DNA of 48,094 nucleotides from Planctomycetota bacterium (GTDB lineage: Bacteria; Planctomycetota; UBA8108; UBA1146; JAJFFE01). The stretch spans positions 1 through 48,094 of the forward strand of contig JAJFFE010000336.1 of the NCBI GenBank assembly GCA_021776775.1, given 5' to 3'. The first letter of the stretch is position 1, and every line of letters starts with the position of its first letter. The translations under genes and the position numbers were made by a program. Under the pieces are notes generated by a model that worked only from the letters and a program-made list of their open reading frames with translations, was not told where the DNA came from and ran no database searches. Positions 36,301 through 44,489 of this stretch are shown piece after piece.

Positions 36301-36840
36301 GAACGCGTCGTAGTCGTGCGGGATCGGAAAATAGCCGGGTTCGATGCTCTCGGCGATCATCAGTTCGGGAGTCAGGCCTACCAGTTGAAGCGTCGCACTC
36401 AGCTGGTTGGCCGTGAGCGGATAGGGACCTTGGCGACGGGTCACGAATCTTACGAGGCAGTGAACCCACGGCGGGAGCGGGCGAGAGGCTTCGCTCCATC
36501 GGTGGAAGTAGAGCGCGGCGAAGTAAGCGCCCCAGCGGGCGAGCGTCGCCGGTGCCCAATGCTCGCAGCAGTCGAACATTCGACAGTGTTTGCGCCCGTG
36601 CTCCCGCGGATCTCGGACTCCTGTTTCACTCATCGGATGAAACTTGAGCTCAGCCTCGGCCATGACGTCATCCAGCACTTCGACGCCGACGCCGTCGAAG
36701 ATGAAGTCGACCACACGGTCCGTCAAACCGGGTTTGGCGTCGTCGAGTTGCGACAAGTCTTCGCGCAACTCTTCGCGCGTTTCCGGCGGCAGTCCGGTCT
36801 CGGGAATGTTCAGCGCTGGCGTGACCCAGTCGAAGGGCAT
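33322..36840 (-). CDS. Large DUF4132 protein
   Basis: 1172 residues from ATG 36840, which has GGAG upstream; ATG 36864 would add eight. There is no signal peptide or membrane segment. The C-terminal third has DUF4132 motifs: MADRRGWTRDELSDRTVPTF, then LDPTKLLFTLRTEDGKSPKT, then VREAKDTLKKARKGLKDTIR, LLASRLLWAAFDGD and a final RHFADYEVIPFFRQVEG. The middle (about 440-760) is HEAT-like, with helix repeats such as KSVRENAVEWIMARGERDAI. Proteins of this kind are related to WGR/MolR-type regulators in Enterobacteria, but no activity is proven. It lies upstream of the VTC operon on the same strand with a 242-bp gap and may be transcribed separately. Confidence 0.82.
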   Translation of the reverse strand: MPFDWVTPALNIPETGLPPETREELREDLSQLDDAKPGLTDRVVDFIFDGVGVEVLDDVMAEAELKFHPMSETGVRDPREHGRKHCRMFDCCEHWAPATLARWGAYFAALYFHRWSEASRPLPPWVHCLVRFVTRRQGPYPLTANQLSATLQLVGLTPELMIAESIEPGYFPIPHDYDAFLNRHADHVASLLRELPARNRAPFMHMLNEHGADLDHWGELLVFAIADSAKQVRFVAGTILDSVPRSDVHYKKLLETGNAAQCQHALEYYAKFKETISASTLSSVRERVKSKKLHAAIDALLAETAAKATPIDTAPLDLPPLPRSDVSPPKPTAAHRAAFDAMCKVGYESAVKNHERWSAMAKQRPLIAEPIPTPLADQIFAALYDPEPWKLPVETLEQKHNMSIQMHGTALDIVPFYRLRYLKRGIKLGDSYWCHGSESFPEVNDLRVEAEVMRWVGLSATDLGAHWIKSASGLDVDDIHIWPFYAEHPEVLVDLFDPMAKGHDRGYDERAWFLLLRVIALLPFPLPAIHEKLWHLALSGTKQERLLAQQCVDRDPDAPQRRIDALAHGKKSVRENAVEWIMARGERDAIPAMHAALENEKSASTRRALEVALDHWGDAVVQSVSPTDLLADAKSVLKRGMPETVEWIDRETLPALHFADGNAVEPQLRDRWIVKAVRSKAAGADPELRREFALLREVERREFSMAIFERWLKLAEEEAVEALEEFSGTPAEWRAEDKRKKDAAKRGTTANRGLLSLVSAGVDASVVPTIERFVRRHYGQRMGQCKALLGVAASLDDASAIQLLVSIAQRFRTPAIQKEAEQLLEVMADRRGWTRDELSDRTVPTFGLDQSGEATLEYCDPEGSVTRRFALVLDPTKLLFTLRTEDGKSPKTLPGAQTTECPDSVREAKDTLKKARKGLKDTIRLQEERLVDHMCTERTWTPDVWTECYIGHPILGLLASRLLWAAFDGDKLRVSFRPLDDGTLTGVDDDAIELRPTDEIRLLHATHVDASTRDAWIRHFADYEVIPFFRQVEGAPFALPSERSAETRLDEFKGHMTTAAALSKAFKSRSYTLGPALEGSRCYTARKTFRRLGLQAVVEHTGHLIPFEDKPVALIEMKFGLVDADPDPDIAPTELGNVPPILLSEVWSDLEEFAGTGSGFRDDWENETSNTW

Positions 36841-37024
36841 GCTCTCTCCACGATCCGTCGTCATGATGGGGATACCGGTAAATCCCGTCGAGACTACTGC
36901 CGATCGAGGCGCGCTTTCAACTCGGATCGACAACTTTCGTCCGAAGAGGTGACGCGAGCGATAAGCACGAACTCCAACGGCAACGCGGAGGCGCCGCCGG
37001 ATCGACTTCGCGCCTTTTTAGCCC

Positions 37025-38278
37025 TCAGCGCGCCTTCGGTGGCTGCAACTTCAGGGTCGCCTTGGCGAACGCCTGACCGATCTGCGCCATGATCTTCGCG
37101 CACCCGTAGTAGTGATAGCCGGCGTTGGACGCGGCGCGGGCGCGAAGTTCGACCTCTTGCGGCGACAGCAGACTCGCTTCGAACTGTTTCAACTGCTGAG
37201 TCAATTCGTCGTTGGTGATCTCGCCCGACTTCACCTTCTTCTGCAGCGCGCGCCGATGCTGCGCAACTTGCTCGAACTTCTTCTGCACCCGATCGAGCGG
37301 CATATCCCAGAATGGTGCCGTCTGCACGGCGATTACATTGCCTTTGAACTCGGGAAGGGACGCCGGCGCCGCCATGGCTGTTCGGAACGTTTCGTGGATC
37401 TTGCGATACCGCTGTTCGATGTTATCGCCCGGTCCGTCGACACCAAGCACTCCGATGACAAACGGCATGTGAGGCGCCTTCAACTCTTTGCGCACGTCGC
37501 GAATGAACTGAGCCATCCATTCCGTGTACTTGTCGTAGCCACCGGGTTGACCCCGTTGCGGGTACACGCTGGAAGCGACCACGTCGTTCCAACCTTGAAA
37601 CCAAACGAACCCGGCCAGCTCGTATCCCAGTGAAGCGTCGTAGTCGGGATAGACTCGTTTGATGTCACTCAACACGTGGTCGATGTGTTTCACCATACGT
37701 CGGTAGTACTCACCGCTTTGCTGGTTTCGTTTGCGAACCTCCGCCGAAACGTCCTTCCCTTGTCGTTCGAGCGACGCCTTCTCAGCGTGGGATAGCGCAT
37801 GGACGCCAGCCGACGGTGGGCGGAAGTCGGTATGCAGAGACTTGCCTCCCCACGCCGTCTTGATGATCAGCACCGGCTGACGAAGAGCGGACTGGACGGT
37901 GATGCCGAAGGTGAACTCGGGGCCAATCTTGTCGCTCGGTTTCGCGGGGTGGGTACGGGCGCCGTAGCCGACGGTCAGGGGGCCGACGCCTTCTCCGTCT
38001 TCGGGCCCCTTTCCCTGAGTCAGGTACGAGATCCAGGTGTTTGGGACCGTTCGAGGTTTGCCGTCGGCACCGCGCATCTGCTCGAGCAGCGGTCGAGTGG
38101 CGGGATCGTCACCGAGGTAGTCGAACGTCGAGACCTTGGCGTGCCCTTGCATGTTGGACTGGCCGACCAGCACGAAAACCTTCAGTGGGGCGTCGGCAGC
38201 CGTGAGTTGCGGCGTCGCAACCAGCGCCGTCGCCACGACGAAGAGAACGAGTCTTGCGAGCGAGTAGCCGTGGTGCAT
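37025..38278 (-). CDS. SASA-family (sialate O-acetylesterase-like) carbohydrate esterase
   Basis: 417 residues. ATG 38278 has GAAGGA upstream and begins a signal peptide (SLARLVLFVVATALVATPQL, then TAA). The SASA signature VLVGQSNMQGHA puts the nucleophile at Ser41. A second block WFQGWNDVVASS and a later segment supply the other usual active-site positions. Family members release acetyl groups from sialic acids or from xylan and other polysaccharides. The C-terminal 110 residues are Lys/Gln-rich helices. It is exported and might act with the glycosidase-like protein at 17921-21319, but no shared operon exists. The product ends with TLKLQPPKAR. Confidence 0.85.
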   Translation of the reverse strand: MHHGYSLARLVLFVVATALVATPQLTAADAPLKVFVLVGQSNMQGHAKVSTFDYLGDDPATRPLLEQMRGADGKPRTVPNTWISYLTQGKGPEDGEGVGPLTVGYGARTHPAKPSDKIGPEFTFGITVQSALRQPVLIIKTAWGGKSLHTDFRPPSAGVHALSHAEKASLERQGKDVSAEVRKRNQQSGEYYRRMVKHIDHVLSDIKRVYPDYDASLGYELAGFVWFQGWNDVVASSVYPQRGQPGGYDKYTEWMAQFIRDVRKELKAPHMPFVIGVLGVDGPGDNIEQRYRKIHETFRTAMAAPASLPEFKGNVIAVQTAPFWDMPLDRVQKKFEQVAQHRRALQKKVKSGEITNDELTQQLKQFEASLLSPQEVELRARAASNAGYHYYGCAKIMAQIGQAFAKATLKLQPPKAR

Positions 38279-38489
38279 GGACGATCCTTCGGGTGGTGTC
38301 GGAGTGTTTCGGGGGGGGGGCATTGTAGACCGTCTCGGGCAGTCATGGATGTCGAGCTTAGCTTAGCTAGTGGTATTGGGACACCATCGCGAGTTCAGGT
38401 AGGGTAGCGAGGGAACCGGCGACGGTTCAAACCAACCAGGGCAGGTCACTGGCCGCACCCAGCGGTCTCGGTCGAATAGGAGCGAAGCG
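38279..38489. other. Divergent intergenic region with a ten-G tract
   Basis: This spacer separates the esterase (minus) from the PD40 lipoprotein gene (plus). It holds an uninterrupted run of ten G at 38311-38320, 33 bases upstream of the esterase start, and a TAGCTTAGCT motif near 38357. Both could affect transcription. No promoter consensus was recognised. Confidence 0.4.
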
Positions 38490-39524
38490 TTGTCAGGTTC
38501 CCAAGGTCACGGGTGCGACGGTTGCCGGACGTGCGGACTCTGCGTCTGCGGCAAGATGCGATCAACATTCGTAGTGAGCGTGATGCTGGTCACGCTCCTT
38601 GGCTGTGCGTCGTCTCCCACATTGCCGCCCACCAAGTACCCAGGCGGGGCGCCGCCCTCCGCCAGTCCGAAGCTGTTCGCGCCGGGGCTTATCAGTACCG
38701 GGTTGAGCGAGCGCGACTCGACTCTTTCGCCCGACGGAGACTGTTTCGCCTATACGCTGCAGGGGGCGGCCGGGACCGCGATCGTAGTGATGGAATGCCC
38801 AGACGGCGTTTGGGACGCCCCGGAGATGGCGCCGTTCTCCGGTCGCTTTGCCGATTCCGAGCCGTGCTTCGATCCGCGGGGCGATCGTTTGTGGTTTGCG
38901 TCGCGCCGCCCGCTCCCGGGCGAGGATAACGCTGGCGACGCGAACCTCTGGTTCGTTTCGTATATCAAGACTGCCGCCGGTCGGGCTTGGGGCTCGCCGC
39001 AACCGGCCACGGAACTCAACACCGACAAAGACGAGTTCTACCCTTCCGTTTCGCTCGAGGGCGAGGTCGTCTTCACCGCCGAACGGGAGGGCGGACAAGG
39101 CGGCGAGGATCTGTGGCTCGCCACGCGAAACGATGACCGCTGGAACATCATCAACGCAGGGCCGGGCGTGAACACTCCCGGAGCGGAGTTCAACTGCTGC
39201 ATTCGTCCCGACGGCGGCGCGCTCATCTTCTCGTCGGTGCGTCCCGGGGATCAAGGGCGCGGCGACTTGTACATCAGTCGTCGCCAACCGGACGGAAGCT
39301 TCGGGACCGCGCGTCCATTGAAGAAGCTTAACTCCACGTCGCTCGACTACTGTCCCAGCTATAGCCCTTGCGGCACCGTGCTTTGGTTCACGAGTCGCAG
39401 GCGAGCGTCCTTCGATCGTGAGCAGCGTTGGCCTTCGCTAGCGGCGTTGCGGGCGGCCATGCTCTCCGCCGGTAACGGGCAGGGCGACGTGTACTGGGTG
39501 CGTGCGGACGCGATAGAGGAGTGA
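38490..39524 (+). CDS. PD40/TolB-like beta-propeller lipoprotein
   Basis: 344 residues from TTG 38490, which has AGGAG seven bases upstream. In this reading a Cys-rich leader (GHGCDGCRTCGLCVCGK) precedes a lipoprotein signal MRSTFVVSVMLVTLLGC. ATG 38556 would start exactly at that signal but has no good ribosome site. The body has WD40-like PD40 blades: STLSPDGDCFAYTLQG, PCFDPRGDRLWFASRRPLPG, FYPSVSLEGEVVFTAEREGG, then EDLWLATRND, NCCIRPDGGALIFSSVRPGD. This is the TolB-type propeller used for protein-protein contacts in the envelope. Its partner is unknown. It stands alone and converges with the gene at 39561. Confidence 0.8.
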   Translation: MSGSQGHGCDGCRTCGLCVCGKMRSTFVVSVMLVTLLGCASSPTLPPTKYPGGAPPSASPKLFAPGLISTGLSERDSTLSPDGDCFAYTLQGAAGTAIVVMECPDGVWDAPEMAPFSGRFADSEPCFDPRGDRLWFASRRPLPGEDNAGDANLWFVSYIKTAAGRAWGSPQPATELNTDKDEFYPSVSLEGEVVFTAEREGGQGGEDLWLATRNDDRWNIINAGPGVNTPGAEFNCCIRPDGGALIFSSVRPGDQGRGDLYISRRQPDGSFGTARPLKKLNSTSLDYCPSYSPCGTVLWFTSRRRASFDREQRWPSLAALRAAMLSAGNGQGDVYWVRADAIEE

Positions 39525-39560
39525 GGCACGATAGATCGAGGGGGGCACGACGGTTCTACC

Positions 39561-40715
39561 TCAACGCCAGGGACCGTTCCTGCCAACGCTGAAAACGGAT
39601 TGGCCGTCGTAGCGGAAGAGCCCCATCCAGCCTCCGAGCCAGAGCCGACCTTCTCGATCTTCGAAGGTGCACTGGATCGCATTGGTGGGGAGACCTTGCT
39701 CTTTTTGGAAATTGGCAAAAGAGTTTCCGTCGTAGCGGTACACGCCGGAGTTCTCAATCGGAAACCAGACGTTCCCTGATCTGTCTTCGTATACGTCCCA
39801 CGCCTCCGTGCCGTGGACTCCGTCTTGATCGGTGATGTGGGTGAATGAGGTACCGTCAAAACGACACACTCCGTTGTGATGCGTGGCGAACCAAAAATTA
39901 CCCTTCTTGTCCTCCAGGATGCAGTTCACGGAGTTGTGACAGAGCCCGTCCTTTTCGGAGATGTGGGTCAGCGAGTCTCCATCGTAGACATGGGCTCCTC
40001 CATTGGTCGCAAACCACATCCTGCCCTTACTGTCTTCCATGATGCAGTGGACGATCTTGGGACTCGTAACGCCTCGGTTCGGGTCGGACTCAGATTCGGG
40101 AAGTTCGAACGGAGTGAACGACTCGCCATCGAAGCGACACGCTCCTTGCAAAGTCCCGATCCAGATGACGTCTTGACGGTCGATGACGATGCTCCAGACG
40201 TCATTGTTGACTAGCCCGTCTTTCTCGGTGAAGTTCGTAAACGACTCTCCGTCATACTTGGTGATCCCGCCTTCGGTTCCGAACCAGATGTGACCTTCCT
40301 TGTCCTCGACGATTCCTCGGACTGCGTAGCCGCCGAACCCTTCGTTGATGGAGAAGTACTCGAGATCACTTCCGTCGTAGCGAATGACCCCATCTCCATT
40401 GGTTCCGAACCAAAGGTTCCCGCTCTTGTCTTGATGGATCCTGCGAACGAAGTCGCTTATCTGCAAAGCCGGGTCGTGATCGACTTCATGGGGTGGAGGC
40501 GGCAAGAGAGTCTTCGCGTTTGACCCGGCGCTACTATCCTGAGGACGCGACGCCAGTGGGTCGCTTTGCGCTTCAGTTGCATCGGCAATAGTCTCGCGTT
40601 GCGAAGGGCGTGTTTCGGCTGTTGCGCTGCAGGCGGTCAGAAGAAGCAGCACGACGCCGAGAGAGTGGCTTCCCCGGTGAAAGCCGATCTGGTCGCTCTG
40701 TGCCATAGTCACCAT
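39561..40715 (-). CDS. Stand-alone two-component-regulator propeller (Reg_prop) lipoprotein
   Basis: 384 residues. A signal/lipobox (LGVVLLLLTAC) follows about 18 residues. The body consists of about seven repeats of the Reg_prop type: DKSGNLWFGTNGDGVIRYDG, EDKEGHIWFGTEGGITKYDG, EDSKGRMWFATNGGAHVYDG, EDKKGNFWFATHHNGVCRFDG in shortened form, each about 42 residues apart and separated by EKDGL-type links. Such blades normally form the periplasmic sensor of hybrid histidine kinases; here the protein ends after the propeller, so it is a surface sensor or binding protein without a kinase. The start may be ATG 40715 or 40706. Its upstream neighbour on the same strand is the CheB-CheR protein. Confidence 0.82.
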   Translation of the reverse strand: MVTMAQSDQIGFHRGSHSLGVVLLLLTACSATAETRPSQRETIADATEAQSDPLASRPQDSSAGSNAKTLLPPPPHEVDHDPALQISDFVRRIHQDKSGNLWFGTNGDGVIRYDGSDLEYFSINEGFGGYAVRGIVEDKEGHIWFGTEGGITKYDGESFTNFTEKDGLVNNDVWSIVIDRQDVIWIGTLQGACRFDGESFTPFELPESESDPNRGVTSPKIVHCIMEDSKGRMWFATNGGAHVYDGDSLTHISEKDGLCHNSVNCILEDKKGNFWFATHHNGVCRFDGTSFTHITDQDGVHGTEAWDVYEDRSGNVWFPIENSGVYRYDGNSFANFQKEQGLPTNAIQCTFEDREGRLWLGGWMGLFRYDGQSVFSVGRNGPWR

Positions 40716-40863
40716 CGTCCGGCCATTCTGTGTGTGGGGTGTGGGGGAGCTCGCTCTTGTTCAGCTCACCGGACGTGTTGTCGCCCGGCTCGGACGGTAT
40801 CGTAAGGTCGTCCCTCCGGGTGCCCAGTAACTGCTCCGTAACCGCGGGGGTTGTCCCGTGCAA

Positions 40864-43800
40864 TCACTGGCCGGTGCTGATGACGCGATACGTCGATAGC
40901 AAGACGCCACGTTCGTACTCCGTCGTCTCTTCTCGTTCCAACCAGTGGTGCGCATAACTCTGCGGTAGTAGGGGGACGCCTTCCCCGAGGAGGATCGGGA
41001 AGACTGCGACTTCAACCTGGTCGACGAGACCCGCGCTCAGCAGGCTAGAGAAAAGTTGACCACCCCCGAAGAGCCAGATCTGTTTTCCCGGTTCGTTCTT
41101 AAGCTGACGGACCGTGTCGAACGTGCGGTCGGGTCGGACGATCGAGACATCGGAATGGTCGGTGTCGCTTAGCCTGGAAGAGAAGACGTAGCGTTGCATG
41201 CCGGGTATCTGCGCTTCCGGCCCTTGCTTCCGAATCAGCGCCCGCAAGCCTGGATGGTTCCACTCTCCATTGCGGAGTTCGAAGAAGGGCTGCCCCTTCA
41301 TCTCTTCCTTCGACGTCTGGAAAGACTCAATGAAGGCCGAATTGGCCAGAAAAACGCGCAGCTCCGCGTCGAGGACGACCAGCGGTTCGCGAATCGTGGC
41401 GACAATGCCGTCGGAAAAATCTCGCGCCTCGAGCCAAGATGCCTCCAGACGTTTGCGATCGGTGATGTCGACGAAGGCGATCACGGCACCCTCGATCACA
41501 TTCTCTAGGGTTCGATAGGGGCGAATACGCATCATGTACCATTCGCCCACTTTGGTTTGCACTTCCTTTTCGAACGGCACCAACTCGTTCAGAACCCCTT
41601 GGATGTCTTCCACCAGGCGATCGTAGCCGAGCAGGTTGGAAGCGACGTGAGCGACCGGCCGGCCGACGTCGCCCTGGATCAGATGGATGACTTCGGTGAT
41701 CGCGGGGGTGAAACGAGCAATCCGTAGTTCGTGATCGACGAACAGCGTCCCGACGCCAGTGCCAGCCAGCAAGTTGTTCATGTCGTTGTTGACTCGGGAG
41801 AGATCCGAGACCTTGATCTGTAGCTCCGTGTTGACCGTGGCGAGCTCTTCGTTGACCGACTGCAACTCTTCCTTCGACGTCTCCAGCTCTTCGTTCGTGG
41901 ACTGCAGCTCCTCGTTGACCGATTGCATCTCTTCGTTGGTCGACTTCAGCTCCTCGTTGGTCGTCTCCATCTGCTCGATCGTGCTCTGCAGGTACTCGTC
42001 CTTCGTGCGAACCTCTCGTTCGAGCGTTGCGATCCGCTGCGTCGCCTCAGCAGGAGGAACGGCTGTGTTGTCGACCAGCGTCTCGAGCGATTCGTCGATC
42101 ACAGGGGGGACTGGTGTCGGAATGTCTTCCAGAATGACCAGGAACAGGTTGGGCTCGACACCGCCCATACCCTCGGCCGGCCGGACGGTGAGGTTCACAT
42201 ACGCCTCGTCGCCGTTGGTCCGAACCCGCAACCCCAAGAATTCCACCGGCTTCTTGCCGGCAACCGATCGCTGTAACGCTGAAGTCAGCGCCGGGCGCAA
42301 GCCATCGCGTGCCATGGTGACGACGTTCATTCCGGCGTCCCCCTCCGCGGGTTCCAAGAACTTCCCCGTACGACCATGGATGTAGACGATTTCCCCACGA
42401 CCGTTGATCAGCACTGCCGCGCGCCGGAAGTGAGCTAGTAGCGTGTGCTCTGCGACTTCGCGGCCGGTCACCGCCGGCTCATCCCGACGCCGCGCATCCG
42501 CGAGGATACGTCCCGCGCTCGGCTCGATAGGTCGCGGAATGAAACCGGACAGCGTCGGTTGCTCTGAGACTTGGCGCTCCTTCCGGAACAGCTTCTGTTT
42601 GCGGTCGACGACGTCGAAGAGCGGGGCGAACTCACCGAGGGTTTCGGAGGTACCCAGGAGCAGACGGCCACCCGGGTTCAGCGCGTAGTGAAAGAGTTGG
42701 AGCAGTTTCCGTTGCAGCTCGGCGTTGAGGTAGATCAGGAGATTGCGGCAACAGATCATGTCGAGCTTGGAGAGAGGGGGATCCTTGATGACGTCTTGTT
42801 CGCTGAAGATCACATGATCGCGGATTACTCTGTGCACGCGATAGACATCGCTCCCCGCAGCCCGAGTGAAGAACCGGGCCAACCGTTCTGCAGAAACGTC
42901 GGTGGCGATGCTGGCTGGGAACACCCCCGTGCGCGCTTGGTCGATGGCGTCGCTGTCGAGGTCGGTTGCGAAGATCTGGATCGGGTGCGTGGTCGTCAGC
43001 GTGGTGAGGTGTTCCTGAAGTAGTATTGCAATCGAGTACGCTTCTTCCCCTGTTGCACAGCCGCAAACCCACACCCGGACCGACGCGCCCGCCGGTTTCC
43101 CTGCAAAGAGCTTGGGGATTACTTCTGACTCGAGCGCCTCGAACGCCTCTTTGTCGCGGAAGAAGCTGGTCACACCGATCAGCAGCTCGCGGAACATAGC
43201 CTGCGCTTCACCCGGCGTCTCACCGATGAAGTCCACATACTCTTCGGGGCTATCGATCTGGTGCACGGACATGCGTCGCTCGACACGGCGACCGAGAGTG
43301 GCCTGCTTGTACTGAGAGAAGTCGTGCCCGGTCTTGTCGCGTACGATGATCGCTATCTGCGACAGAACGTCGTTGTTGGTCGATGGACGCCTGCCAGCTG
43401 AAGGTCGGCTCCCAAAGGCGTGTCTCGAGAAGGCGATCAGCTGGCGTGCCATCTCCCCGGGGGGCAACACATAGTCAACTAGACCTGTCCCGATGGCACT
43501 CCGGGGCATCCCGTCGAACTCGGTCGTGGTGGTGTCCTGTGCCATGACCGTGCCTCCCTCTCCTCTGACGGCACGAACTCCGAGCGTGCCGTCGCTGCCG
43601 GTACCGGACAGCACAACGCAGATCGCTCGTTCACGTTGTTCGTGGGCCAGCGAACGGAAGAAGAAGTCTATTGGCAAGCGCAGGCCATGCGGCATGGCCG
43701 GCTTCAACAACCGTAACTCGCCATTGAGTAGCGCCATGTCACGGCCGGGCGGGATGATGTACGTGCAGTTCGGCTCCACACGAATGCCGTCGGTAACCTC

Positions 43801-44121
43801 GTAGACCTGCATCCTGGTGTAACGCCGGACCAGTTCGGTGAGGATACTCTTGTGATTGGGGGCGAGGTGCTGCACCAGGACGAAGGCCATGTCCGGGTCC
43901 GAGTCGACCGGCATTCCCGCAAAGAATGATTCGAAGGCCGCAAGTCCCCCCGCCGATGCGCCGATGCCGACGATCGGAACGTTACTGCTTCGTTGTTCGT
44001 CCTGCGGGGATTGAGTGCCGTGATCTTCTTCGGACGCGGTGTTTTGGTCCGTGCGCGTCTCGGCGATCGGTTTGCGCTTTGAGACAGGCCGTTTGTTGCC
44101 CGCGGACTTCTTCCTACTCAT
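40864..44121 (-). CDS. CheB-CheR-PAS hybrid protein with a C-terminal RibD/DHFR-like half-domain
   Basis: 1085 residues from ATG 44121 (GAGGCGGGAAC upstream). CheB methylesterase domain, about 48-230: GIGASAGG (Ser56), VLVQHLAPNH (His85) and GTGSDGT (Asp177). CheR methyltransferase, about 265-530: VRVWVCGCATGEEAYSIAIL (SAM site), DLDSDAI and CCRNLLIYLN. Coiled coil, about 680-770, with TNEELKSTNEEMQSVNEEL. PAS regions at about 775-890 (LFVDHELRIARFTPAITEVI) and at about 905-960 (EPLVVLDAELRVFLANSAFI). From residue 965 (41229 and lower coordinates) it turns into a RibD_C/DHFR-like sequence: IPGMQRYVFSSRL, GKQIWLFGGGQLFSSLLSAG, LVDQVEVAVFPILLGEGVPL. The reductase lacks its N-terminal nucleotide-binding strand, and the second PAS is shortened, so the junction looks like a deletion fusion. 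Confidence 0.9.
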   Translation of the reverse strand: MSRKKSAGNKRPVSKRKPIAETRTDQNTASEEDHGTQSPQDEQRSSNVPIVGIGASAGGLAAFESFFAGMPVDSDPDMAFVLVQHLAPNHKSILTELVRRYTRMQVYEVTDGIRVEPNCTYIIPPGRDMALLNGELRLLKPAMPHGLRLPIDFFFRSLAHEQRERAICVVLSGTGSDGTLGVRAVRGEGGTVMAQDTTTTEFDGMPRSAIGTGLVDYVLPPGEMARQLIAFSRHAFGSRPSAGRRPSTNNDVLSQIAIIVRDKTGHDFSQYKQATLGRRVERRMSVHQIDSPEEYVDFIGETPGEAQAMFRELLIGVTSFFRDKEAFEALESEVIPKLFAGKPAGASVRVWVCGCATGEEAYSIAILLQEHLTTLTTTHPIQIFATDLDSDAIDQARTGVFPASIATDVSAERLARFFTRAAGSDVYRVHRVIRDHVIFSEQDVIKDPPLSKLDMICCRNLLIYLNAELQRKLLQLFHYALNPGGRLLLGTSETLGEFAPLFDVVDRKQKLFRKERQVSEQPTLSGFIPRPIEPSAGRILADARRRDEPAVTGREVAEHTLLAHFRRAAVLINGRGEIVYIHGRTGKFLEPAEGDAGMNVVTMARDGLRPALTSALQRSVAGKKPVEFLGLRVRTNGDEAYVNLTVRPAEGMGGVEPNLFLVILEDIPTPVPPVIDESLETLVDNTAVPPAEATQRIATLEREVRTKDEYLQSTIEQMETTNEELKSTNEEMQSVNEELQSTNEELETSKEELQSVNEELATVNTELQIKVSDLSRVNNDMNNLLAGTGVGTLFVDHELRIARFTPAITEVIHLIQGDVGRPVAHVASNLLGYDRLVEDIQGVLNELVPFEKEVQTKVGEWYMMRIRPYRTLENVIEGAVIAFVDITDRKRLEASWLEARDFSDGIVATIREPLVVLDAELRVFLANSAFIESFQTSKEEMKGQPFFELRNGEWNHPGLRALIRKQGPEAQIPGMQRYVFSSRLSDTDHSDVSIVRPDRTFDTVRQLKNEPGKQIWLFGGGQLFSSLLSAGLVDQVEVAVFPILLGEGVPLLPQSYAHHWLEREETTEYERGVLLSTYRVISTGQ

Positions 44122-44489
44122 GTTCCCGCCTCGCACCCTATCCCGTGGATGGGTCAGCCGCGCTCGCCGCTTCCAGCCCCTCCAGAGCACGAGATCCTTG
44201 GAGGTAGTCAGCCGGGAACTGTTGGGCACTCCAAGTCAAATGAGTCGGTCGCCGGATGCTCAGATTACCACGGCGGAATGATTTCTGTAGGGCCAACTTA
44301 CCGTCGGTCGGGAACGGATCGCGACCCCTGCGCCGCGCCAAGGGACTGGCAGGTGGTTGGGGAGGACAATCGTTCCCTCCGGTGGGAGAGGCTGGCTCGA
44401 TTGCGCACTCGCAGCACGGCCCAACGAACGATGGCGAAAACGCTCACCAGTTGCGCCGAACAACGAAGACAGTGTCGTCCAGCCCGATT
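44122..44489. other. Intergenic region, 368 bp, nothing recognised
   Basis: This lies between the CheB-CheR start and the 3' end of the hydrolase gene, all on the minus strand. Several short open frames exist on both strands but look non-coding. No repeat, tRNA or hairpin of note was seen. It should hold the CheB-CheR promoter. Confidence 0.4.

Noticed and set aside
36094..37092. Plus-strand frame opposite the start of the DUF4132 gene
   Set aside because: There is no ribosome site or recognised motif, and the composition is that of an antisense shadow.
44122..44489. Possible small gene in the spacer upstream of the CheB-CheR gene
   Set aside because: Every open frame there lacks a ribosome site and protein-like sequence.
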